DNA of 27,380 nucleotides from AC-32 sp046726435 (GTDB lineage: Bacteria; Actinomycetota; Thermoleophilia; Gaiellales; Gaiellaceae): the NCBI GenBank assembly GCA_046726435.1, contig JBKPAM010000089.1:1-27380 (forward strand). The letters run 5' to 3'. This document shows positions 14,836 to 22,019 of this stretch, piece by piece (position 1 is the first letter of the stretch; each line of letters starts with the position of its first letter). The position numbers and the translations under genes were made by a program. A model generated the notes under the pieces. It saw nothing but the letters and a program-made list of their open reading frames with translations. It made no database searches and was not told the origin of the DNA.

Positions 14836-15600
14836 ATGAGGCTGCTGGTCATCGGCGCGCGGCGGACAGGGCTCCTTGCCGCCGCCCGCGCGCGGGGCCT
14901 GTTCGTGATCGCGGTCGATCCGGATCCGCGCGCGCCCGGGTTCCGCCTCGCCGACCGGCGGGCGATCGTGCCGGTCGACGACGAGCCGGCGCTCGAGCGG
15001 CTTGTCGAGGCCGGTCGCGTCCACGGCGTAATCGGTTGCGGTCACGCCGTCGCGGCGGCAGCGCGGATCGCAGACCGATTCCGGCTGCCGCACAGCGTGT
15101 CTCCGGAGACCGCCGTGCTCGCAACGTCGAGGCTGCGCCAGCGTGAGCGCCTGAGTGAGGCGCGCGTGCCTCAGACGCGCTGGGCGGTGCTCGTCGGAGA
15201 CGATGTCGAGCCGGGGTTCCCATGCGTCGTCGGGCCCGCGGACCGCAAGGGCCGCCGCGTCGCCGAGGAAGTCTCCGGAGCAGCCGAGCTGACGGTGACC
15301 GCGGTCTCGCGCGACGGCACCTTCGAGCCGCTCCTCGGCGGCGGCCCGGCCGCAGCGGTTGCGCAGCACGCCGCCGAGGCGGTCGGGGTGGAGAACGGCC
15401 TCACCTCGACGCGGGTGCGGCTCGGCGTCGACGGCCCGCGCGTGGCCCAGCTCCGCACGGAGGTGAGCGACCGCGAGGCCGAGCTCTGCCGCCTCCTGCA
15501 CGGAGTCGACCTGCATGCGCTCGCCCTCGACGCGGCTCTCGGCGGGACCGGCGCGGCCGAGTACGTACGCTTCGGCCCTGCCGATGCCGAAGTCGCCTAG
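14836..15600 (+). CDS. Shortened, degenerate ATP-grasp-like protein
   Basis: Resembles the ATP-grasp ligases of this window but has only 254 aa, against about 360-400. The Rossmann-like N-domain (MRLLVIGARRTGLLAAARARGLFVIAVDPDP) and the pre-ATP-grasp helical part (SPETAVLATSRLRQRERLSEARVPQTRWAV) are intact. The next strand reads CVVGPADRKGRR, where the ATP-binding Lys would be expected (VVKP), and passes directly into VAEEVSGAAELTVTAVS. The stretch between the glycine-rich loop and the hinge, about 40 residues, is missing. The late ligand strand reads RVAQLRTEVSDREAEL, where relatives have an E-x-x-x-R metal/ATP motif. Catalysis by the usual route therefore seems lost. The frame is open and GC-rich, so it may be a pseudoenzyme or an early pseudogene. 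It ends nine bases before the flippase-like gene and probably heads that operon. Confidence 0.72.
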   Translation: MRLLVIGARRTGLLAAARARGLFVIAVDPDPRAPGFRLADRRAIVPVDDEPALERLVEAGRVHGVIGCGHAVAAAARIADRFRLPHSVSPETAVLATSRLRQRERLSEARVPQTRWAVLVGDDVEPGFPCVVGPADRKGRRVAEEVSGAAELTVTAVSRDGTFEPLLGGGPAAAVAQHAAEAVGVENGLTSTRVRLGVDGPRVAQLRTEVSDREAELCRLLHGVDLHALALDAALGGTGAAEYVRFGPADAEVA

Positions 15601-15609
15601 ATCCAGACT

Positions 15610-16584
15610 GTGAGGAACCGGACTCTCCGGCTCGTCGCGACGCTCGTCGTCACGGGCCTCTGCACGGCGTACCTCGTCTGGAAGATCGACCTCTCGACGA
15701 CGCTGCACCTGCTCGCGCACGCGCACGTCGGCTACTTCCTGATCGCGGTCGCGATCATGGTCGGCTCCGTCTGGCCGATGGCGTGGCGCTGGCAGCGCCT
15801 CCTGGTGGCCCGCGGCATCCACGACCGGCTCTCGTGGCTCGTGCGCGCGTACTTCGTCGCGTACACCGCGGGGCAGCTGCTGCCGACGGCGGTCGGCGGC
15901 GACGCCGTTCGCATCTACGAGACGGCGCGCCGCCACACCGGTCGCGGCGGCCAGGTCGCGGGCTCGGTGCTGCTCGAACGGGCGCTGGGCGGCGCGGCCA
16001 CGCTCGCGCTCGCGGCCGTGGGCTTCCTGCTCGCGATCGGCCACTACCCGGTCGGCCCCTACCTCTGGATCGAAGGCGCGTTCGTGATTGCGACGATCGT
16101 GCTCGCCGTCGCGCTCTTCTCCCGACGCGCCCGCCCGCTGCTGGCGAAGACCGTGCCGCTGCTGCGGGCCGTGCGGCTGGAACGGCCGATCAGGGCCGCC
16201 TACGAGGGCATCCACAGCTACCGCGACCACCCCGGCCTGCTGGGCGGCGTCTTCGCGCTGACCCTGGTCGTGCAGGCGATCCGCGTGCTTGCGATCTGGC
16301 TCGCCGGAAAGGCTGTCGGCGTCGAGATCTCGCCGCGGGCGTACTACGTGATGGGGCCGCTCCTCTTCCTTGTCCTGCTCGTGCCGTTCTCGATCAACGG
16401 GATCGCGGTGCGCGAGTCGTTCTTCGTCAGCTTCCTGGGCAGGCTGGGCGTGGATGCGGACAAGGCCTTCGCGACCGGGTTCCTCTTCTTCGTGGTGACG
16501 CTTTGCCTGTCCGTGCCGGGTGCGGTGCTCCTGGGCTGGCAGAGCCTGCGCGGCTTCACCCGCGCGACGCCCAACCATGGCTGA
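15610..16584 (+). CDS. LPG-synthase-TM/UPF0104-type integral membrane protein (flippase-like domain)
   Basis: Polytopic membrane protein of 324 aa, related to the N-terminal flippase region of MprF and to YbhN/AglD-type proteins. About eight hydrophobic segments are visible from LRLVATLVVTGLCTAYLVW to GAVLLGWQSLRGF. Family marks are WRWQRLLVARGI, YFVAYTAGQLLPTAVGGDAVRIYETAR (the conserved glycine/proline loop with a GGDxxR motif), and VPFSINGIAVRESFFVSFLGRLGV. Relatives are associated with movement or assembly of lipid-linked glycans. GTG 15610 starts it, nine bases after the upstream stop. Its end overlaps the following GT2 gene by eight bases, so both are in one operon. A role as membrane partner for lipid-linked glycan transfer is inferred. 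Confidence 0.88.
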   Translation: MRNRTLRLVATLVVTGLCTAYLVWKIDLSTTLHLLAHAHVGYFLIAVAIMVGSVWPMAWRWQRLLVARGIHDRLSWLVRAYFVAYTAGQLLPTAVGGDAVRIYETARRHTGRGGQVAGSVLLERALGGAATLALAAVGFLLAIGHYPVGPYLWIEGAFVIATIVLAVALFSRRARPLLAKTVPLLRAVRLERPIRAAYEGIHSYRDHPGLLGGVFALTLVVQAIRVLAIWLAGKAVGVEISPRAYYVMGPLLFLVLLVPFSINGIAVRESFFVSFLGRLGVDADKAFATGFLFFVVTLCLSVPGAVLLGWQSLRGFTRATPNHG

Positions 16585-17470
16585 CGTTTCCGCGGTCGTC
16601 GTCACCTACAACGCGCTGCCCTGGGTCGAGCGCGCGCTCGAGAGCGTCCGCGGCCACGAGACAATCGTGGTCGACCACGGCTCGACCGACGGCACGATCG
16701 AGCTCGTGCGGGAGCGCTTCCCCGACGCGAGGCTGATCCAGCAGGAGAACAAGGGCCTCGGCGGGGGCTCCAACGCGGGCATGCGCGTCGCCGCGGGCGA
16801 CTACTTCCTGCTCTTGAACTCGGACGCGTGGGCGGTGGACGGAGCCGTGGAGAACCTGGTCGAGTTCGCGGAACAGCATCCGGAGGCGGCGGTCGTCGGG
16901 CCGAAGCTGCTCAACCCGAATGGCTCGTTGCAGAGCTCGGTGCGCGGCTTTCCAACGCTCTGGCGGCTCGCGACCGAGTACTTCTTCCTGCGCAAGCTCG
17001 CGCCCCGCTCGCGGGCGCTGAACGCGTTCTACGGCGACGGCTTCTCGTACGACCGGCCGCGCGAGGCGGAGTTCCTGATGGGCGCCTCCCTGCTCGTCCG
17101 TCGCGAGGCCGCCGATACGGTTGGCCTCTTCGACGAGGACTTCTTCATGTTCAGCGAGGAGACGGACTGGTGCTACCGCTTCCGGCAGGCGGGGTGGAAG
17201 GTGCTCTTCACCCCTGACGCGGAGTTCGTCCACGTCGGCGGTGCCACGACGCGACAGAACTGGGGGCCGATGTTCTGCGAGCAGGTTCGCGGGCACCTGC
17301 GCTTCCTCGCCAAGCATCGCGGCACGCGGGAGGCCGAGCGCGCGCGGCGGCTGCTGGTGGCCTCGCTGCGGCTGCGCGGGCTGGTCTTCCCGGGCGAGCG
17401 CGGCCGCACGTACAAGGAGGCGGCCGAATGGCTCGCAGGGTCGTCGGTCGAGGAGTTGCTCGTTCGATGA
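16577..17470 (+). CDS. Glycosyltransferase family 2 (rhamnosyltransferase-like)
   Basis: Soluble GT-A glycosyltransferase of 297 aa. The start MADVSAVVVTYNALPWVERALESV is typical. IVVDHGSTDGT is the first nucleotide-binding acidic motif, NKGLGGGSNAGMRVAAGDYFLLLNSDAW holds the metal-binding DxD region (NSDAW at 81-85), and FMFSEETDWCYRFRQAGWK (191-209) has the catalytic-base glutamate/aspartate cluster of the WbbL-like rhamnosyltransferase group. ATG 16577 lies within the end of the upstream membrane protein gene (8-base overlap), and the TGA overlaps the next ATG (ATGA), so translation is coupled on both sides. The donor is likely a deoxysugar nucleotide by family analogy, but this is not certain. 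Confidence 0.93.
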   Translation: MADVSAVVVTYNALPWVERALESVRGHETIVVDHGSTDGTIELVRERFPDARLIQQENKGLGGGSNAGMRVAAGDYFLLLNSDAWAVDGAVENLVEFAEQHPEAAVVGPKLLNPNGSLQSSVRGFPTLWRLATEYFFLRKLAPRSRALNAFYGDGFSYDRPREAEFLMGASLLVRREAADTVGLFDEDFFMFSEETDWCYRFRQAGWKVLFTPDAEFVHVGGATTRQNWGPMFCEQVRGHLRFLAKHRGTREAERARRLLVASLRLRGLVFPGERGRTYKEAAEWLAGSSVEELLVR

Positions 17471-18555
17471 ATCCGGCCGTGGTGGTCGATGTCGGCTGGG
17501 TGAACGGCCTCGCGGCGATCCGCTCGTTCGGGCGCGCAGGCGTGCGCGTGCTCGCGCTCGACCACCGGCGCAGCGCGCTGGGGTTCCGCTCGCGCTACGC
17601 CGAGGCGGTGGTGACGCCGGACCCACAGGACGAGGAGGCGTTCGTCTCGTTTCTGGCCGGGCTCGAGCTGGACGCACCAGCACCGGTCTTCGCGACGCAC
17701 GACGAGCCCTTGAACGCGATCGCCCGCGGGGCAGAGCGGCTCGGCGACCGCTTCCTCTACCCGTTCCCGCCCTGGGAGGTGCTCTCGCGGGTCCAGGACA
17801 AGCGCTCGCAGCTCGAGGCCGCGGAGGGCGCTGGGATCCCGGTCCCGCGGACGGCGTACCCGGGCTCGGCCGAGCAGGCGCGCGCGGCGGCCGAGGAGCT
17901 CGGCTGGCCCGTGCTCGTGAAGCCGTCCTCGACCGAGGGCTTCAAGCGTCGCTTCGGCAGGCAGGCATTCCGCTGCGAGACCGGGGCGGAGGTCGAGGCC
18001 GCCTACGCGCGGGCCGAGGAGTACCGGCCGATGGTGCAGGAGGTCGTTCCCGGCGGGGACGGCGAGCTCTACACGCTGGGCTCGTACCTGGCCGCGGACG
18101 GCCGGGCGCTCGGGCTCTTCTGCGGGCGCAAGCTGCGCCAGACGCCCCCGGGAGTGGGCACGTGCCGCGTGGGCGAGGCGGTCTGGGTGGACGAGGTCGT
18201 CGAGCAGGGACTGTCGCTTCTCCGTGCGCTCGGCTTCTACGGGCTCTCCCAAGTGGAGCTCAAGCACGATGCGCGGGACGGCTCGTACCGGTTCCTCGAG
18301 GTGAACCCGCGCCTGTGGCAGTGGCACGGCCTCGCTGCGGCCTGCGGTGTCGACCTGCCGCTGATCGCGTACCGCGACCTGACCGGCGAGCGCCTCGAGC
18401 CGGTCTCGACGAACGGCCACCGTCGGCGCTGGGCGATCACGCTCCTCCCCGGCGAGTCGCTCGCGCCGCAGCGGCCGCCCTACGTCGACGCCGTCTTCGC
18501 GCGCGACGACCTCAAGCCTGCGCTCGTCCAGGTCGCGCGGTTCCTGCGTAGATGA
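17467..18555 (+). CDS. ATP-grasp carboxylate-amine ligase
   Basis: Ligase of 362 aa. The N-domain starts MNPAVVVDVGWVNGLAAIRSFGRAGVRVLALD. The central part has VQDKRSQLEAAEGAGIPVPRTAYP (109-132), the usual approach to the ATP-grasp fold. The core has PVLVKPSS (Lys152), MVQEVVPGGDGELYTL (Glu192, Glu200), LSQVELKHD (Glu265) and FLEVNPRLWQWH (Glu278, Asn280, Arg282), so ATP and Mg ligands are all present. It belongs with the D-aspartate ligase/biotin-carboxylase-like amide ligases often found in polysaccharide clusters. Start and stop both overlap neighbours by ATGA (17467-17470 and 18552-18555). An amide-forming step on a uronic acid or an amino-acid precursor is the likely job, inferred from context. 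It is unlike the degenerate copy at 14836-15600. Confidence 0.92.
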   Translation: MNPAVVVDVGWVNGLAAIRSFGRAGVRVLALDHRRSALGFRSRYAEAVVTPDPQDEEAFVSFLAGLELDAPAPVFATHDEPLNAIARGAERLGDRFLYPFPPWEVLSRVQDKRSQLEAAEGAGIPVPRTAYPGSAEQARAAAEELGWPVLVKPSSTEGFKRRFGRQAFRCETGAEVEAAYARAEEYRPMVQEVVPGGDGELYTLGSYLAADGRALGLFCGRKLRQTPPGVGTCRVGEAVWVDEVVEQGLSLLRALGFYGLSQVELKHDARDGSYRFLEVNPRLWQWHGLAAACGVDLPLIAYRDLTGERLEPVSTNGHRRRWAITLLPGESLAPQRPPYVDAVFARDDLKPALVQVARFLRR

Positions 18556-20558
18556 GCCTGGTCGCGTGGCTTCTCGCGCCGGTGGTGCTGGCGCTCTCGC
18601 GGCTCCTGCCCGCGGACGGCGTCGGGCTCGGGGTGCGGCTCGGCGCCGCGACGGCCTGCGTGCTCCTGCCCGGGGTGCTGGTCTCGCGCGCGCTTGGCGT
18701 CGGAGGGTTCGCGGGGGCGCTCGCGTGGAGCATGGCCGCGCTCTTCGGGGCGACGGCGCTGATGTTCGCGGTGCACAGCTCGCTCTGGCTTGCGTTCGCG
18801 GTGCTCTGCGCGGTTGCGCTCGTCGCGCTCCCCTTCGCGTGGCGGCGGCAGGTCGTCGAGCCGTCGCCGTGGGCGCTCGGAGTGCTCGTGCTGGGGCTCG
18901 CGGCCGGAATCTCGGTCTGGTGGGTCTCACGCTACGACGGGGACGCGTTCTTCCACCTCGCCCGGGTGCAGAAGCTGCTCGCGTTCGACTCGCTCTCGCT
19001 GCGCTCGGTCGACGAGTTCCGCGACGGCGGGCTGCACCCCGGCTACGCGTTCCCGCTCTGGCATTCGGCGGTCGCCCTGATCGCGCGCCTGGCCGACGTC
19101 GGGGCTCCGTCCGTGGTCCTCCACCTGCCGACGGTGCTGCTGCCGCTCGCGTTCGTGCTCGTCTACGAGGCGGGCACGACGCTCTTCGCCTCGCGGTGGG
19201 CCGGCGCGGCCGCGGCGCTCGCCGAGTTTTCCCTCCTCGGGCTTGCGCCGGGCCACGGCGGCTCCTACTCCTCGCTCGCGCTGCCGGCGAGCTCGTCCCG
19301 GATCCTGCTGCTGCCCGCGCTGCTTGCGCTCGTGTTCGGGTACGTGCGCGAGCCGTCGATCGCGCTCCTCGCCTCCGTCCTGGCTGCCTCGACTGCGATG
19401 GCGCTCGTCCACCCGAGCTACTCCGTTCTGCTCGCGATCGGCCTCGCGGGGTTCCTGGTCGTGCGGGCCCTGCTCGACGTGAGACACGACCTCCCGCACA
19501 TCGGCGCCGCGCTCGCCGCGATCATCGTCCCCGCGGGCCTAGTCGCCCTGTGGGTGCTCCCCGTGGTGCGCGAGACCGCTTCGCACAACCCCTCGAACAC
19601 GGAGTTGCGGCGCGCGTTCTCCGGCTATGCGGGGGAGCTCGACATCTTCGGGCTGCACCGGTACCGCCTGAGCCCGGAGCTCTTCGGCCGCGCGGGGGCA
19701 ATTGCCGTCGCCGCTCTGGCGCTGCTGCCGCTCGCGGTCTTCGCGCACCGCCGGATGTGGAGCGCGTTCGTGCTCGGGGCGATGCTGGCGACGCTCGCGA
19801 TCGGACTGCTGCCGTTCGTGTTCCCGCACTTCGCGGATGCGATCTCGCTCTCGCAGGCGCGCCGCATCATCGGCTTCTCGCCCCGCTCGTTCGCGCTCGT
19901 CGGAGGGGCGCTGGTGCTCGCGGGGTTCCTCCGCTGGGCCGTCCTCCCGGTGGCGTTGGCGGCCGGGATCGCGCTCCAGATCGTCTACCCGGGCGACTTC
20001 GGCTCGCCGTACCACTTCCTGCACGGGGCGCCGGGGGTGCTGACCTGGGTCGCGTTGGGGGCGGCGCTCGGAGCGCTGCTGGTGGCCGTGATCGCCGGCC
20101 GGTGGATCCCGACGGTCGAGGGCTCACCCGTGGTCGCGGCGGCGGCGGTCGTGCTCTTCCTCGTCCCGGTCGCCGCCCACGGCTACTCGCACTGGACGCG
20201 CGCCTCGAACTCGCGGCTCGGCCTGCCGCACCAGCTCGTCGACGCGGTGCGAGCCAAGGTCCCGAAGGGCGCCGTCGTCTTCTCCGACCCGCTCACGGCG
20301 TACGAGCTCGCGGCCTTCGCGCCGGTGTACATCAACGCCGCCCCACGGTCGCACGTCGCCGACACGCGCGCGAACCACCCCCAGTCGCGCGCCGAGGAGG
20401 CGGTGCGCTTCTTCCGCAACGGCGGCCCGCTGTCGGTGCCGCGCAAGGCCGGCGCGCAATGGCTGCTCGTCGACCGCACGCGCGTCCCGCACACGAGCTT
20501 CGCGCTGCCGCGTGTCTTCGGCGGCTCGCGGTACGTTCTGTACCGGATTGATCGGTGA
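18552..20558 (+). CDS. Large polytopic membrane protein, possible GT-C glycosyltransferase
   Basis: Integral membrane protein of 668 aa with about 12-14 hydrophobic segments and no close family recognised. After the first four helices comes VSRYDGDAFFHLARVQKLL (about 128-146), an extracytoplasmic acidic loop with D-x-D resembling the catalytic loop of lipid-phosphate-sugar dependent GT-C enzymes. A further loop has FRDGGLHPGYAFPLWHS. The last 110 residues are a soluble domain: LVDAVRAKVPKGAVVFSDPLTAYELAAFAP and EAVRFFRNGG, a pattern often seen at the C-terminus of GT-C/PMT-like proteins in Actinobacteria. The ATG overlaps the upstream stop (ATGA), and a 210-base hairpin-rich gap follows, so it ends this coupled set. 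The GT-C assignment is inference; an oligosaccharide polymerase-like role is an alternative. Confidence 0.82.
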   Translation: MSLVAWLLAPVVLALSRLLPADGVGLGVRLGAATACVLLPGVLVSRALGVGGFAGALAWSMAALFGATALMFAVHSSLWLAFAVLCAVALVALPFAWRRQVVEPSPWALGVLVLGLAAGISVWWVSRYDGDAFFHLARVQKLLAFDSLSLRSVDEFRDGGLHPGYAFPLWHSAVALIARLADVGAPSVVLHLPTVLLPLAFVLVYEAGTTLFASRWAGAAAALAEFSLLGLAPGHGGSYSSLALPASSSRILLLPALLALVFGYVREPSIALLASVLAASTAMALVHPSYSVLLAIGLAGFLVVRALLDVRHDLPHIGAALAAIIVPAGLVALWVLPVVRETASHNPSNTELRRAFSGYAGELDIFGLHRYRLSPELFGRAGAIAVAALALLPLAVFAHRRMWSAFVLGAMLATLAIGLLPFVFPHFADAISLSQARRIIGFSPRSFALVGGALVLAGFLRWAVLPVALAAGIALQIVYPGDFGSPYHFLHGAPGVLTWVALGAALGALLVAVIAGRWIPTVEGSPVVAAAAVVLFLVPVAAHGYSHWTRASNSRLGLPHQLVDAVRAKVPKGAVVFSDPLTAYELAAFAPVYINAAPRSHVADTRANHPQSRAEEAVRFFRNGGPLSVPRKAGAQWLLVDRTRVPHTSFALPRVFGGSRYVLYRIDR

Positions 20559-20768
20559 TGGCACGAGATCGCACGCCTCGGGGCGTGAGCTGGTTGCTCT
20601 GGGGCACGCCGCCAGGACGTCGGCGGTGCTGGTGGCAGCGGTGACGGCCTGGCGACGGGAAGCGGACGCCCGGCGAAGGCCGGCTTCGCCGGCATTCGAT
20701 GGGCTGGAGCGGCCCAGACACACCAGCTCGCGCATCCGAGCGCGCGAGCTCGTGGCGTCAACGATCTA
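20559..20768 (+). other. Intergenic gap with three hairpins, no gene seen
   Basis: Three inverted repeats are visible: CACGCC-TCGG-GGCGTG (20572-20587); CCGGCGAAG-GCCGG-CTTCGCCGG (20670-20692, perfect 9-bp stem); and 13-base arms CACCAGCTCGCGC/GCGCGAGCTCGTG (20721-20733 and 20742-20754, one mismatch, 8-base loop), ending 14 bases before the next GTG. Short frames here have no family likeness. This is the largest gap between the two halves of the long glycan operon, so it may hold a partial terminator and a new promoter, although no clear -35/-10 pair was found. Confidence 0.6.
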
Positions 20769-22019
20769 GTGAAAGTCCTCCTCGTGACGATGTACTTCCC
20801 GCCTGCGGGCGGGGGCGGCGTGCAGCGGCCGCTCAAGCTGGCGACGCATCTCCCTGCGCTCGGGATCGAGACGCACGTGCTCGCGCCGGACGACCCGAAA
20901 TGGCTGCACCGGGACGAGGAGCTGCAGCCGCCGACCCAGGCGTTCGTCCACCGCGCGCGCTACCTGGGCCCGCGGGCGCGGCTGCCCGCCGAGGAGCTCC
21001 ACGGGCTCACCGGCACCGACCTCGCGATCGCGCAGGCCAAGCTCGCCTATCGGCGGCTGCTGCTCCCGGACGCGAGCGTGACCTGGGCGCCGACCGCGAT
21101 CCCGGCCGCGGTGCGAATCGTGCGGCAGGAGGGCATCGACGCCGTGCTCACGACCAGCCCGCCGCTGTCGCTGAACCTGATCGGCTCGTCGGTGAAGCGG
21201 CTGACGGGGATCCCGTGGGTGGCCGACCAGCGCGACTCCGTGGTGCAGAACGCCGACCGGCGCTTCGAGCGCGCCGCGGTGCGCCTGAAGGAGAAGGCGC
21301 TCGAGGGCGTCGTCCAGCTCGTCGCACGCCACGCGGACGCCGTCGTCGCCGTCTCGGAGGCGATTGCGGACGAGGTGCGCGCGTTCGACCCGGCCGGCCA
21401 GGTGCGCGTGATCCCGAACGGCTGCGACTTCGACGACTTCGCCGGGCTCGAGTACCGCCCGGACGGGCGCTTCCGCATCACGCACACCGGCAGCTTCTTC
21501 GGCAAGCGCAGCCCGCGCGCGTTCCTGACCGCGCTCGCCGAGTCGGGCCTCGACGAAGCGGTCGCGCGCTTCGTCGGCGACTTCCGCGCGACCGACCGCG
21601 AGTGGATCGACCAGCTCGGGCTCGGCGGCCGGCTCGAGCTGATCCCGTACGTCCCGCGAAGGCAGGCGCTCGAGCTGCAGCGCGACTCGGAGGCCAACCT
21701 GCTGCTGCTCCCGGACGCCGCCGGGCGCGGGCGTGTCGTCCCGAGCGGCAAGATCTTCGAGTACCTGGCCGCGGAGCGGCCGATCCTGGCGGCGGTACCG
21801 ACGGACGGCGCGGCGGCAAGCCTCGTGCGCGAGACCGGCGCCGGCGTGGTCGTTGCTCCCGACGACGAGCAGGGCCTGCGCGAGGCGCTGGTCGGCCTTC
21901 ACGCCCGCTGGCGCGCAGGCAAGCTCGCCGACGGCTACCTGAGCGACGAGCAGCGCCGCATGCTTTCGAGGAAGACGCGCGTCGAGGAGCTGGCCGAGCT
22001 GCTCTGGAGCCTCGGGTGA
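20769..22019 (+). CDS. Glycosyltransferase family 4
   Basis: GT-B enzyme of 416 aa. The N-terminus MKVLLVTMYFPPAGGGGVQRPLKLATHLPALGIETHVLAPD has the glycine-rich GT4 loop followed by an acceptor helix. TTSPPLSLNLIGSSVKRLTGIPWVADQRDSV follows. The donor domain has IPNGCDFDDF, RFRITHTGSFFGKRSPRAFLTAL, LIPYVPRRQALELQRDSEANLLLLPD and SGKIFEYLAAERPILAAVP, where the glutamates of the donor-binding site sit. A WcaI/WbuB-like N-acetylglucosaminyl or related transfer is possible, but the sugar is unknown. GTG 20769 follows the hairpin-rich gap. The stop overlaps the next start codon as GTGA. Confidence 0.93.
   Translation: MKVLLVTMYFPPAGGGGVQRPLKLATHLPALGIETHVLAPDDPKWLHRDEELQPPTQAFVHRARYLGPRARLPAEELHGLTGTDLAIAQAKLAYRRLLLPDASVTWAPTAIPAAVRIVRQEGIDAVLTTSPPLSLNLIGSSVKRLTGIPWVADQRDSVVQNADRRFERAAVRLKEKALEGVVQLVARHADAVVAVSEAIADEVRAFDPAGQVRVIPNGCDFDDFAGLEYRPDGRFRITHTGSFFGKRSPRAFLTALAESGLDEAVARFVGDFRATDREWIDQLGLGGRLELIPYVPRRQALELQRDSEANLLLLPDAAGRGRVVPSGKIFEYLAAERPILAAVPTDGAAASLVRETGAGVVVAPDDEQGLREALVGLHARWRAGKLADGYLSDEQRRMLSRKTRVEELAELLWSLG

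Noticed and set aside
14788..16605. Long upstream extension of the eIF-2B-like reading frame
   Set aside because: The frame stays open only because of GC bias; conserved sequence begins at ATG 14787, and the extension lies antisense to the ATP-grasp-like and flippase-like genes.
18566..20551. A 661-codon alternative plus frame over the large membrane protein
   Set aside because: Arg-rich shadow; the hydrophobic helical pattern is in the 18552-20558 frame, which also has the ATGA junction.
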